19,086 nucleotides of DNA from an uncultured Chloroflexota bacterium (GTDB lineage: Bacteria; Chloroflexota; Anaerolineae; Anaerolineales; Anaerolineaceae): the NCBI GenBank assembly GCA_902795255.1, contig CADBKS010000051.1:1-19086 (forward strand), read 5' to 3'. This document shows, in pieces, positions 1 through 8,154 of the stretch. The notes below the pieces were generated by a model. The model saw nothing but the letters and a program-made list of their open reading frames with translations, had not been told where the DNA came from and made no database searches. The translations under genes were made by a program, and so were the position numbers. Every line of letters starts with the position of its first letter. Positions within the stretch are counted from its first letter, which is position 1.

Positions 1-2507
1 AGACCGTTGACGGAGGAATCCTTGGTCATGGAGATCTTCGCGGTGGTGCTGTTGGACCAGGTCACTTTTGCACCGGAAGGAGTGCTGAGCGGCATGAAGT
101 AAACCTTGGAAATAGTGGAACCCCACAGGTATGTTTTGTTGTATAAGATATACGAGTTCGCGACTACTTCATAGAGTTTGCCGTTGGTGAGACCGCTTTT
201 CGTCCATAAAGCAGAATCGGTGCCGGTGATGTATTTGGTGTCGACCCGTTTGCCGCCCGAAGCTTCGCGGATGAACAGACGTGTGCCGTCCGAATAAGAA
301 ACTGGTATGCCGTTGATCGTCACGGCTTTGTTTTTTGGCGATGCAGTTACACCGATAACTGAACGCAGCGGAGTGGCGTATTTTGTGACCGTGTTGGTCT
401 TATACGGAGAGGTTTGTGTGATCTGAAGCTTATAAATTCTGCCGGGCTCCAGTTTTGAATTCTGCAGGGAGATTTTCCAATATTTGCCGGTAGGATCTTC
501 AGTCGGAACGATCGTTACATTTGACAGAGTCTTTTTGTTCGTCTTTACATCGACCGCAGTAACAGTGTATTTGGGGTTTGAACTGTTGATCGGGCTGATT
601 GGGACTTTGACCAGAACACCGTCGGAGTAGCCGATGACCCAGCGGTTGGCAATGTGAAGAAATTTGGAAGTGCCTGCAAAATTGAGAATTTTCTTCTGCG
701 CGATCGGTTCTGTATAATAGCTTACACAGCCCCTCGGATACGTGCCGGAGTCATTCCAGGACGCACAGCGGTATTTCGTCGAAACGGAACTGATGTTCCG
801 CAGCATGGACTTGTATTCATCCGTGGTCCGCAGCGGAAAAGCCTGCCGCAGGATCGCCATCGCTCCGCTGACCATCGGCGCCGCCTGCGACGTGCCGTCC
901 ATGATCACATACTGATCCCAGTACCCGGCGGAATAGATCTGCTCGCCCGGGGCAAGGATATCCAGCAGATATTTGCCGCCGGATGAATATGAACTGTGAT
1001 TGGAAAAATTGCTGATCAGGATCTGGGGATAGTTGACCGCCACGGACCCGACGGAATATGCCTCCTGCAGGCAGGCCGGATATTCAACTTTATCATCGAA
1101 ACCGTCATTCCCGGAAGAGAAAACCGCGATGATATCCGACTCAAGCAGCTTCTTCAGATAGCTGTTGATGACCATGAGCCCTTCATCGCTGCTGTCGCAG
1201 AAGCTGCTGAACCCGTCCAGTTTGCCGGCGGAATTCGGGGCCAGCAGACCCTGGCTGAGGTTCACCGCGCTGATGAGCGGTTTCCCCGCGGATTTGAATT
1301 CTTTCTGTTTGGTGATCAGCCACTGGAACATATCCGGGATATCTCCCATGTTGGGTCCGGGTTCGCAGTAATAATAACCGTCCGATCCCAGTTCGCAGAA
1401 CTGCTGCGCGTTGCAGATGGAAACGATCTGCGCCTGCGGTGCGATCCCGTCGCGGCCGGCGGCGATGCCGGTTACATTGGATCCGTGATCAATGATCTGC
1501 CAATTAAGCAGGGCACCGTCCGGCTCGGAGGAATTCCCCGTGCAGACCGGCTGATAGAAAAATGTATCGTCCACATAGTAGTCCATGGTGAAGCAGGCTT
1601 CTGCCGCGACCCTGCCTTTGAACTGTTCATGATTTTTGTTGATGCCGGTGTCGATCACCGCGACCGCGGTACCCTTTCCTTTCAGGCCCAGATCATGCGC
1701 GGAACTGATCGAACTGATATTATTGAGGAAACCGTGCCCTTTATCCAGATTGAGGGCTTTTGGAGAAGAAACCGAAGTGCTCCGGTCTTCATACCGCATC
1801 ACGGGTATTTCGATCAGGCGGATCAGGTCTTCATTGCCCGCCGCAAATGCCAGGATCTGCGGGAGCGTCCCGCGCATGGATACGGCATTCAGGTCCGGCA
1901 GCGGGGATGCCTTGATCATGCCGAGTTCCAGTGCGCGGCGGCTTTCGGCTTCTTCACTTCCGTCGGTGACGTCAGCGGTCACGGCAAAGATCCGCTTCTG
2001 CAGGCCTTCAAACGCCGGGTCCGTGTAGGTCCCCGCTTTGAGGAAATCCAGATAGCGCTTCATCACGGGAGCGCTGAACTTCGCAAGGTCTTTTTCGGCA
2101 ATAACGATCCGTTCAGCCCCGGACTTCAGTGCGGAGGCGTCCTTTGCCTCCTGCCCGCGGACGGTCACGCGGCATTCCGCCCAGACCGCGCCGTCATGGG
2201 TCTCGACCAGCAGCCGGGTGCTGCCGGGACGCAGCCCGGTGACGGAAAAGTTCTGTTTGTCCGCATGGATGACCGTTTCGTCCGCGTACCATTGGAGCAG
2301 GACCGCGGAAGCGTCCTCCGGTTCCAGCACCAGCGGAAATACATATGTCTCCCCGACTTCGAGTTCCAGTTCGTCGGTGCCGAGAACGATGCGGTCTGCC
2401 GAGACCGCGGGCCGGATCCTGGAACTGTCAATTTCTTTTGCTTCTGCCGGCAGGACCGCCATCATGCAGCACAGAAAGACAAGAATGAGTTTTACGAGTC
2501 TGCGCAT
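1..2507 (-). CDS. Secreted subtilisin-like (S8) serine protease, C-terminus cut by window edge
   Basis: This gene encodes an exported serine endopeptidase of the subtilase (S8) family; 835 codons are visible and the frame is still open at base 1. The ATG at 2507 follows a GAGGAGG ribosome site. Residues 1-23 form a signal peptide (basic start, hydrophobic core, AEA before Lys). Residues about 38-116 look like a bacterial Ig-like Big_2 domain, and about 130-265 is a probable pro-region. The catalytic triad is visible as VIDTG (Asp286), DHGSNVTG (His341) and GTSQAAP (Ser540), with the oxyanion Asn467 in SSGNDG. The Asp-His spacing of 55 residues is longer than in subtilisin and contains a two-Cys insertion. 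From about residue 590 on, beta-rich FN3-like segments follow. It is transcribed divergently from the secreted FN3-like protein. The family call is secure; substrate and anchoring are unknown because the C-terminus is missing. Confidence 0.93.
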   Translation of the reverse strand, partial: MRRLVKLILVFLCCMMAVLPAEAKEIDSSRIRPAVSADRIVLGTDELELEVGETYVFPLVLEPEDASAVLLQWYADETVIHADKQNFSVTGLRPGSTRLLVETHDGAVWAECRVTVRGQEAKDASALKSGAERIVIAEKDLAKFSAPVMKRYLDFLKAGTYTDPAFEGLQKRIFAVTADVTDGSEEAESRRALELGMIKASPLPDLNAVSMRGTLPQILAFAAGNEDLIRLIEIPVMRYEDRSTSVSSPKALNLDKGHGFLNNISSISSAHDLGLKGKGTAVAVIDTGINKNHEQFKGRVAAEACFTMDYYVDDTFFYQPVCTGNSSEPDGALLNWQIIDHGSNVTGIAAGRDGIAPQAQIVSICNAQQFCELGSDGYYYCEPGPNMGDIPDMFQWLITKQKEFKSAGKPLISAVNLSQGLLAPNSAGKLDGFSSFCDSSDEGLMVINSYLKKLLESDIIAVFSSGNDGFDDKVEYPACLQEAYSVGSVAVNYPQILISNFSNHSSYSSGGKYLLDILAPGEQIYSAGYWDQYVIMDGTSQAAPMVSGAMAILRQAFPLRTTDEYKSMLRNISSVSTKYRCASWNDSGTYPRGCVSYYTEPIAQKKILNFAGTSKFLHIANRWVIGYSDGVLVKVPISPINSSNPKYTVTAVDVKTNKKTLSNVTIVPTEDPTGKYWKISLQNSKLEPGRIYKLQITQTSPYKTNTVTKYATPLRSVIGVTASPKNKAVTINGIPVSYSDGTRLFIREASGGKRVDTKYITGTDSALWTKSGLTNGKLYEVVANSYILYNKTYLWGSTISKVYFMPLSTPSGAKVTWSNSTTAKISMTKDSSVNG

Positions 2508-2579
2508 ACGATACCTCCTCTGTCGCAAGGACTATACTGGTAGGGCTGCAGGTTTTATGCCAGTGAATACTTATGCGAA

Positions 2580-2599
2580 TCCGCGGAAAATACCGCGGA
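2580..2599. repeat. Inverted repeat in the divergent intergenic region
   Basis: TCCGCGG (2580-2586) and CCGCGGA (2593-2599) form a perfect 7-bp stem with a 6-base A/T loop. It lies between the protease and FN3-protein genes and has no T-run on either strand, so it is not an intrinsic terminator. It could be a regulator site or an untranslated-leader hairpin of the protease mRNA. Confidence 0.5.
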
Positions 2600-2618
2600 C
2601 CGGGACGGAATCGCGGCA

Positions 2619-2642
2619 GGGAATGTATAGGGAATGTATAAT
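2619..2642 (+). promoter_or_regulatory. Tandem 11-bp direct repeat running into a -10-like TATAAT
   Basis: GGGAATGTATA occurs twice back to back (2619-2629 and 2630-2640). The second copy runs into TATAAT at 2637-2642, about 60 bases upstream of the start of the secreted FN3-like protein. No good -35 hexamer lies 17 bases upstream, so activation by a factor bound to the repeats is possible. A second TATAAT at 2682-2687 sits too close to the ribosome site to be the likely start. Promoter function is inferred. Confidence 0.4.
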
Positions 2643-2703
2643 TATTGTGTTCCTGAAACTTTATCGGAATTGATTCCGTTCTATAATAGACAAAGGAGGA
2701 ATT

Positions 2704-4668
2704 ATGGACCTGAAAAGAATTTTCTTACTGACTGTCATGATCTGCGCCGTGCTTTTCGGCAGCGGCGTGTATTCGTCCGAAGCCGTTTCCGGCAGCGGAC
2801 TTTTGGATCCCGATCGGATCCCGGCACCGGCTGAACTGCCTGCCGAACCTGTAAAAAATGAAGGGGACGTCTCCCTTTCGAATGCCATGTTTGTCATTTC
2901 CGAGGGTGCGGACGGCCTGACAAAACCGAGCCAGGACGACGGGATGCGCTTCATCGAACCGCCGGAAGTCCTTCACGGCGGGGAGACCGGCGTGTCCGGT
3001 TTGAATCCCGGAAACAATGGCATTGAGGATCCGGGTTTCCGTTATGTGGAACCGCCGTGGTTCCTTGAAAACCCCGATTCGGATTTCTTTGAACTGACCC
3101 AGCCGGAGTACGGCAAGACCGTGACGAAGAAACCGGTCACCTTCCGCTGGTCATACGGCCGGAGCTCCGATGACTGGGACCTGGATGTTAATTTTGAACT
3201 GACTGTCACCATCTCAAGAAACGGCTCGACCGATGAATATACCTTCAATGTGCCCGGTACTTCCTGCTCCAAGGGTGTGTGCAGCTGCAAGGTCAATGCG
3301 GAACTTGGCAATAAAAACGCGACCGTGACCTGGTATGTGACCGCATATGTGACGGTCGGCAGCCATGTGGAGACGATTATCTCGCAGGGCTCCAATTTCA
3401 ATCTGAAGTTCAGCTCCCCGGCTCCGACGCCCAAACCGAGCTACCGGCCGGAAGAACCGATCCTGAAGGAGCCGAACGCGACGCTCTACAGCCGTGATAT
3501 GGGGTTTTACTGGTACCCGTCCGCAAATGCCGAATATTACGCCATTGACTGGTGGAATGACCGGGGCAACAGCGGTACGCTGCACCAGAATCAGACCGAT
3601 TCGACCTGCAAGCTGAACCTCTGCATCGTCAAGACGACCCTGCCTTCTGAAGGCAATTACAGCTGGCAGGTCACTGCGAGCAACGCCTACGGGTCCACGG
3701 TCTCTGAGACGTGGAGCTTCAGGGTCGTTTCTTCACAGCTCCGGGCTCCGTCACCGTATATGCCGAGCGGTTCGATCACCACACAGTCCAATATTCCCTT
3801 TGAATGGGAGAATATTGAAAGCGGTGTCACGCAGTATCGGATCCAGGTCGTGGATAAATACACCGGCAGCGCACGGCTGGATTCCTGTTTCAATGTGAAC
3901 GGGATGTACAAGGGCAACGGCGTGTGCTATCAGGTGACGGATCTCTCCCTTCCCACCGGCTATTACAGCTGGCGTGTGAAGGCGAAAAACAGCACTGCCG
4001 AGTCTCAGTGGTCCGCCTGGCTGGATTTCTATGTCTACGGGGCCGGATATGTCACTCCTTCCGTCAACACTGTTCCGACACCGGTCTATCCGGTCTCTGT
4101 GATCAGTGAGGTGAACCCGCATTATGAGTGGAAATCAGTGACCGGTGCGGGGTATTACCAGCTGAACCTCTATGATGCCTCCGGAAAGAGCCTGATGGAC
4201 GTGACGGTTCCTTCATCCTACTGCTCCTCCGGGACCTGTTCCTATACGCCGAATGCCTCCCTTACCGGGAACAGTACCTACCGCTGGATCGTTTCCGCCT
4301 ACGGGAGCAATGGCAGCTACTGGGGATACGCGGAAGCATCCTTTACGGTCGGTGTGATCACGCTGCAGCAGGGGATCGTCTTTATCACGCCGGAAAACAA
4401 CGGCTATCTGGATCCGAATACGCACAAGATCATCTGGTCCGATCTGGGTGCCGGTGTGAGTATCTTCCGTATTGAGATCAAAAATGCGTCGGGTTCCCCC
4501 ATGCTTCAGGCGGATCTGACCCGTGAGAACGCGCTGTGCGACGGGATCACCTGCTCCATTCAGTTCAGGACGATCCCCTCAGGGAAGAACTATAAGCTGA
4601 CCGTGACGCCATATTCGGGAACGGCATCCGCGGGAACCCCCGCCGAGCTGACCTTCAGCGTCCAGTAA
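2704..4668 (+). CDS. Secreted protein with FN3/Ig-like repeats, each carrying a close Cys pair
   Basis: This is a 654-aa exported protein of unknown function. The ATG is preceded by AAAGGAGG at ideal spacing. Residues 1 to about 27 are a signal peptide. A low-complexity N-terminal region holds two related motifs, RFIEPP (82-87) and RYVEPP (113-118). From about residue 130 to the end there are five beta-sandwich-like repeats of 93-114 residues. Each has a short Cys pair (C188/C193/C195, C302/C307, C395/C408, C507/C512, C612/C617) followed by a Y/W-S-W-x-V strand typical of FN3-like folds. A Pro-rich linker (239-255) separates the first two repeats. No C-terminal sorting signal or membrane segment is visible. 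It is divergent from the protease and ends at a terminator. An adhesin or polysaccharide-binding role is plausible but not shown. Confidence 0.85.
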   Translation: MDLKRIFLLTVMICAVLFGSGVYSSEAVSGSGLLDPDRIPAPAELPAEPVKNEGDVSLSNAMFVISEGADGLTKPSQDDGMRFIEPPEVLHGGETGVSGLNPGNNGIEDPGFRYVEPPWFLENPDSDFFELTQPEYGKTVTKKPVTFRWSYGRSSDDWDLDVNFELTVTISRNGSTDEYTFNVPGTSCSKGVCSCKVNAELGNKNATVTWYVTAYVTVGSHVETIISQGSNFNLKFSSPAPTPKPSYRPEEPILKEPNATLYSRDMGFYWYPSANAEYYAIDWWNDRGNSGTLHQNQTDSTCKLNLCIVKTTLPSEGNYSWQVTASNAYGSTVSETWSFRVVSSQLRAPSPYMPSGSITTQSNIPFEWENIESGVTQYRIQVVDKYTGSARLDSCFNVNGMYKGNGVCYQVTDLSLPTGYYSWRVKAKNSTAESQWSAWLDFYVYGAGYVTPSVNTVPTPVYPVSVISEVNPHYEWKSVTGAGYYQLNLYDASGKSLMDVTVPSSYCSSGTCSYTPNASLTGNSTYRWIVSAYGSNGSYWGYAEASFTVGVITLQQGIVFITPENNGYLDPNTHKIIWSDLGAGVSIFRIEIKNASGSPMLQADLTRENALCDGITCSIQFRTIPSGKNYKLTVTPYSGTASAGTPAELTFSVQ

Positions 4669-4691
4669 ACAAATCTGCATAAAACCAAAAG

Positions 4692-4720
4692 GACGGACCC
4701 GTAACCGGGCCCGTCTTTTT
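4692..4720 (+). terminator. Intrinsic terminator after the secreted FN3-like protein gene
   Basis: GACGGACCCG and CGGGCCCGTC pair (one A/C mismatch) around the loop TAAC, followed by TTTTT. It starts 24 bases after the stop codon at 4668. Confidence 0.85.
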
Positions 4721-4732
4721 ATTATAGAAGAG

Positions 4733-4756
4733 AAAAAAAAACTGCCTGGCAGGCAG
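4733..4756 (-). terminator. Intrinsic terminator of the ftsZ operon
   Basis: Read on the minus strand, CTGCC and GGCAG pair around a 5-base loop (4742-4756) and are followed directly by nine T (4741-4733). The stem is short but the T-run is strong. It faces the plus-strand terminator at 4692-4720, so the two convergent operons are separated by a terminator pair. Confidence 0.65.
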
Positions 4757-4850
4757 AGCCGGAAATCTTCTCCTAAAAGGGTTTCTGCCATTATGATGAA
4801 TAAAGAGCCCGGAATATGGAAATAAATCCGGCGCCTCCCGTTAAACGAGC

Positions 4851-4876
4851 GTGCCGGAAAGGGAGCTTTCCGGCAC
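4851..4876 (-). terminator. Strong 11-bp hairpin just downstream of the ftsZ operon
   Basis: GTGCCGGAAAG (4851-4861) and CTTTCCGGCAC (4866-4876) form a perfect 11-bp stem with a 4-base loop. It lies 26 bases past the stop of the small ORF. Neither side has a proper T-run, only GTTT. It may stabilise the mRNA 3' end or act with the downstream terminator at 4733-4756. Confidence 0.5.
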
Positions 4877-4902
4877 GTTTGTAAGGAGTCGATATGAAAC
4901 GT

Positions 4903-5118
4903 CTATCTTGAGCCTGACACCGAACGGATTCCGCCTTGCGGATCTGCTTTGACACGCAGCTGCATGGGGAGAGAGAGACCGTCGGCCGTCTTCTCATTTT
5001 TCTCATAAATCAGGAGCAGTTCGCCCTTGGCGTTTTCGGAGACTTTCGGTTTCACGCCTTTGTAGAACGGATAGTTTTTGTAGACTTCCCGGTTTACTGT
5101 GTCAACGATACTGCTCAT
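4903..5118 (-). CDS. Small protein of unknown function, last gene of the ftsZ operon
   Basis: This is a 71-residue protein starting MSSIVDTVNREV. An in-frame ATG lies four codons earlier at 5130, but the later start at 5118 has GGAG six bases upstream while 5130 has no clear ribosome site. The protein is basic and soluble, with no signal or membrane segment. An N-terminal amphipathic helix is followed by a YxGxKPKV segment and alternating hydrophobic strands (ELLLIYE, PMQLRVKAD), and it ends in SGSR. It begins 14 bases after the ftsZ stop on the same strand, so it is surely co-transcribed. I do not recognise a named family. The clean ribosome site, codon use and tight spacing argue that it is real. 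Confidence 0.7.
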   Translation of the reverse strand: MSSIVDTVNREVYKNYPFYKGVKPKVSENAKGELLLIYEKNEKTADGLSLPMQLRVKADPQGGIRSVSGSR

Positions 5119-5132
5119 CGCTTTCTCCATTC

Positions 5133-6476
5133 TTACATGCGGCGGCGCAGGAAGGTGGGTGTGTCGAGATCGACGGTTTCCAGTCCGCTGCGTTTTTCGG
5201 AGATATTTCTAGATGTAGATTCGATGCCGCTGAGTCCGAGCGGTTCCATGATGGTGTCAAACGCGGCATTGGCTGCCGGTGACGGGGTGTAGCTCGGGGT
5301 ATCAAGCGGTTCGGTCGGGATGATCCGTTCGGAAGCGGTCTTGTAAGAGACGGTTTCCGGAACACTGTAGGCCATCGCCGGTTCAGGTTCCCGTTCCGGT
5401 TCCGCAGGTGCGGGGGCGGCTGCCTGAAGGTGTTCATTATAGACACCGGCGTTCACGGATTCGCTGCGGCCTGCTGCCTGGGCGACGGTTTCGGCTTTCA
5501 GCGGTGTGGAGGCGATGCCGGTGATGATCAGGATGATCTGGACTTCGTCCTTCATGTTCGGATCCACGATCTGACCGGGGATAATCTCCGCGCTGTTCCC
5601 GGAGAACTGCTGCAGGTGTGAGAGCCCTTCCATGACTTCGCCGAAGGAAAGGTCTTCACCGCCGGTGAAGTTGGCGATGATGCCGGTGGCATTTTCGATC
5701 GGAAGGTGCTCAAGGAGCGGGTGGTTCAGTGCCTGGTAGAGCGCTGTGGCGACTTTGTCCTCACCCTTGCCGTAACCGATGGAAAGGAGCGAGCCGCCGC
5801 CGTTTGCCATCATGTGGCGGATGTGGGAAAAGTCCACGTTGATCTCACCGGTGCCGGAAAGCAGCTGGGTGATGCCCATGATCCCCTGGCGGAGAACGTC
5901 GTCCGCATAAGCGAAGGCTTCACGCAGGGTGATGTTGGACGGGGAGACCTTCAGAAGCTGGTCGTTCGGGATGGTGATGAGTGTATCGCAGTGCATCGCG
6001 AGTTTGGAAAGGCGGCTGCGGGCGTTGGTGATGCGGCGGCCGGCTTCGAAGGAAAACGGGGTGCTGACGACTGCGATGGTGATGGCGCCGAGTTCGCGGG
6101 CGATCTGCGCGGCAACGCTGATCGATCCGGATCCGGTGCCGCCGCCCATGCCGGCGGTGAGAAATACGATATCTGCGCCGCTGAGTGCTTCGCGCAGTAC
6201 ATCTTCAGATTCCATGGCGGCTTTTTCGCCGACTTCCGGCCTGCCGCCGGAACCCAGCCCGTTGGTAAGCTGCGGGCCCATCAGGATCTTCGTGTTGGCA
6301 TTGCAGCGCTGCAGTGCCTGCAGATCCGTATTGGCGGCAATGAACTCAACGTCGTCCACGCCGTAACCCATTGACAGCATCCGATCGACTGCATTGCAGC
6401 CGCCGCCGCCCAAACCGATGACTTTCATGACCGGTTTGTTATAAACAATATCCTGCTGATCGTAATAATTTTCCAT
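5133..6476 (-). CDS. ftsZ: Cell division GTPase FtsZ
   Basis: FtsZ is the tubulin-like GTPase that polymerises into the Z-ring at midcell. The 447-aa protein shows the nucleotide-binding GLGGGGCNAVDRM near the N-terminus, AANTDLQAL at 48-56, the tubulin signature GGGTGSG at 111-117, PFSFEAGRR at 140-148, and the T7 synergy loop GEINVDF with Asp215. A variable linker rich in Pro, Ala and Glu (about 325-430) leads to the conserved C-terminal peptide DTPTFLRRRM, the expected docking site for membrane tethers. The ATG at 6476 has GAGAGAGG just upstream; an in-frame TTG at 6491 overlaps the previous stop and is less likely. The neighbours are not ftsA/ftsQ or mur genes, so this copy lies outside a classical dcw cluster. 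Its C-terminal GTPase half looks Chloroflexota-like. Confidence 0.97.
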   Translation of the reverse strand: MENYYDQQDIVYNKPVMKVIGLGGGGCNAVDRMLSMGYGVDDVEFIAANTDLQALQRCNANTKILMGPQLTNGLGSGGRPEVGEKAAMESEDVLREALSGADIVFLTAGMGGGTGSGSISVAAQIARELGAITIAVVSTPFSFEAGRRITNARSRLSKLAMHCDTLITIPNDQLLKVSPSNITLREAFAYADDVLRQGIMGITQLLSGTGEINVDFSHIRHMMANGGGSLLSIGYGKGEDKVATALYQALNHPLLEHLPIENATGIIANFTGGEDLSFGEVMEGLSHLQQFSGNSAEIIPGQIVDPNMKDEVQIILIITGIASTPLKAETVAQAAGRSESVNAGVYNEHLQAAAPAPAEPEREPEPAMAYSVPETVSYKTASERIIPTEPLDTPSYTPSPAANAAFDTIMEPLGLSGIESTSRNISEKRSGLETVDLDTPTFLRRRM

Positions 6477-6487
6477 AGGGCCCTCTC

Positions 6488-7858
6488 TCAATCTCCCTGG
6501 TTTTGCAGGCTGACGGTCTGTATTGTACAGCCCCTGTCCCGCAGCTGACGAAGCATGTAGGCCGGGTAAAGAGCCTGGTCGTCGATCATGATGACATTTT
6601 TAGACGCCAATGCTTCGTTCAAATCGTTTCCGGAAGCACAGTTGTGAAGTTTGATATACTGCCGGATCACATTCAGTTGTTCTTCGGTGAACAGGCTGTT
6701 CACCTCCGGAAGGAGAAAATATTCCTTCAGGCTCTCCCCCTGAAACAGAATTTTTCCCAACTGTTTGAATATAGTTGCAAGATTCGTGCCAACTCTTTTT
6801 ATTATCGAAAAGAAATTAAAATTTCTTAAGGATCGGTATTTTTCCCGCAGACCCTGCAGAAGGTCCGTGCGGGGCTCCGGTGTGAGTTTCGGTTCGGTCC
6901 CGAACAGATTGCCGGAGATGCCTTTTTCCGGGACCGCTGACTGGCTCAGCGATTCGGTGGAAGGCAGTTTGTAGACGCAGCAGGAGAGAATATAGGAGGG
7001 AACCTTTCCCTCGCCCTTGAGATTGACTTCCTGGAGCAGGTTCAGAATATTCAGGTACTGCTGCTTGGATTCTTTTGTCACAACGTCGAAAATGCCGGCA
7101 TTCGCGTCCCACATTCCCGCATTCATCAGGAGCAGCGGTACGCTTTTGCCGATCTCCTTCTTCAGGATCTCCTCATACCAGCTGTAAAGGTAAAAGCCGC
7201 GGTGGTCCACCTGGGCGTCTGCGTAGGGTACGGATGCCGGATATGCGGACGGACCTGCCTCGTTCCATGTGATCGGGTGCCGGTTCAGGCAGGCGGATGC
7301 GGAAAACACCATGTTCGAAAGCATGGATTCGCTGCATTCTTTGCGGATCATTTTGATGGCTGTGCGCAGAAATGCCAGATCCCAGTAGTCGCCTCCCGGT
7401 TCCAGAAGCGGGAAGAGCGGGATCACCTTTTCGCGGATGCAGACATTCGCGTAATCGGCATAGCGGCGGACGAAGCGCCGGACCAGATCCGGTTTGATCC
7501 AGTCTTCGGGTGCCCAGGAGCTTTTCATGTTCGGGCGGTTGAAGAACTGTACCATATGGATCCCGATGCTGTGGAAATAAGCCATCCGCTGCTGGAAGAT
7601 CGGCAGCGCGGAAGGCTCTGAAATGGAATCATTCAGAACAACGATCGGCTCAATGCGCGCTTCGCGAAGGCGGATGATGAAGTTTTCGGGGATCTCTCCG
7701 GTTTCGGGAGCATAGATGACCAGCCAGCTGGTGCCGGCGGCCTGGAGTTTCGGAAGCCAGTAATCAAGGCTCGGGTCGTCAAAATGACCGGAATCCTTAT
7801 AATAGTGAAATCCGAGCTTTTTCGATTTTCTGTTTGCTGAAAAGCCGTATGCTTCCAT
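6488..7858 (-). CDS. TIM-barrel-like, glycosidase-related protein of unknown function
   Basis: This is a 456-aa cytoplasmic protein without signal peptide or membrane segments. Residues about 10-290 have the alternating strand/helix pattern and wording of a glycoside-hydrolase-like (beta/alpha)8 barrel: GFHYYKD at the start, WLVIYAP, PIVVLND, MVQFFNRPN, VIPLFPLLEPGGDY, VPLLLMNAGMWD. Glu/Asp residues at strand ends could be catalytic, but no specific GH family signature is clear, so it may be a non-enzymatic sugar-binding barrel. Residues about 295-456 form a separate, mostly helical region. The start at 7858 is chosen because GAGAGAGGAGAG lies directly upstream and the predicted transcript start (about 7871) excludes the earlier ATG at 7879. 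Its stop lies 11 bases before the ftsZ ATG, so it is translated from the same mRNA. Confidence 0.7.
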   Translation of the reverse strand: MEAYGFSANRKSKKLGFHYYKDSGHFDDPSLDYWLPKLQAAGTSWLVIYAPETGEIPENFIIRLREARIEPIVVLNDSISEPSALPIFQQRMAYFHSIGIHMVQFFNRPNMKSSWAPEDWIKPDLVRRFVRRYADYANVCIREKVIPLFPLLEPGGDYWDLAFLRTAIKMIRKECSESMLSNMVFSASACLNRHPITWNEAGPSAYPASVPYADAQVDHRGFYLYSWYEEILKKEIGKSVPLLLMNAGMWDANAGIFDVVTKESKQQYLNILNLLQEVNLKGEGKVPSYILSCCVYKLPSTESLSQSAVPEKGISGNLFGTEPKLTPEPRTDLLQGLREKYRSLRNFNFFSIIKRVGTNLATIFKQLGKILFQGESLKEYFLLPEVNSLFTEEQLNVIRQYIKLHNCASGNDLNEALASKNVIMIDDQALYPAYMLRQLRDRGCTIQTVSLQNQGD

Positions 7859-7877
7859 CTCTCCTCTCTCTCTAACC

Positions 7878-7906
7878 ATTTAATGGTGTTGCAATAAATA
7901 TGCCAA
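7878..7906 (-). promoter_or_regulatory. Candidate sigma70-type promoter of the ftsZ operon
   Basis: On the minus strand TTGGCA (7906-7901) and TTAAAT (7883-7878) are separated by exactly 17 bases. Predicted transcription would begin near 7871, giving a 13-base leader with the ribosome site. The -10 has two mismatches to consensus, so this is a moderate call. Confidence 0.45.
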
Positions 7907-7937
7907 AGTTACAGGCGTTCTTAAAATTCTGCAGCTG

Positions 7938-7960
7938 TCGCTCACCGAAACGGTAAGCGA
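7938..7960. repeat. Hairpin in the divergent region between the ftsZ operon and the YidC-fusion gene
   Basis: TCGCT-ACCG pairs with CGGT-AGCGA around an AAA loop, with one C/A mismatch in the stem. The surrounding 7884-8102 stretch holds no convincing gene. The hairpin could be part of a 5' leader or a regulator site; no function can be assigned. Confidence 0.35.
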
Positions 7961-8102
7961 TGCTCCGAATGCCGTGATCTTCAGCGGGAAGGCGGGAGCT
8001 GTTCTTATGAGGCAGCACGTGACCGGCTCTGCGGATCTGTCCCGACGCGAAAAATAACACGCAGGGACGTAAGGATTCGCAGGGTTCCGGCTGCAATTCA
8101 GT

Positions 8103-8108
8103 TATAAT
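8103..8108 (+). promoter_or_regulatory. -10 box (TATAAT) upstream of the YidC-fusion gene
   Basis: A perfect TATAAT lies 46 bases before the TTG start, giving a leader of about 40 nt. The -35 region is poor: TTCGCA at 8076-8081 is 21 bases away. It is the best promoter candidate for the 8155-13458 operon. Confidence 0.45.
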
Positions 8109-8154
8109 CAATGCTGGGCTGTTTTCGGCGTTTCAGCCCTGAAGGAGCGTTGTT

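Noticed and set aside
996..2543. 515-codon plus-strand open frame
   Set aside because: It is antisense to the S8 protease, whose triad motifs are unmistakable. The frame is open because of GC-rich codon bias; it has no ribosome site or family resemblance.
2682..2687. TATAAT as the promoter of the secreted FN3-like protein
   Set aside because: Transcription would start inside or at the ribosome site, leaving almost no leader, and no -35 is seen.
7872..8111. 79-codon minus-strand open frame in the divergent intergenic region
   Set aside because: It overlaps the predicted ftsZ-operon promoter and lacks a ribosome site and any recognisable feature.
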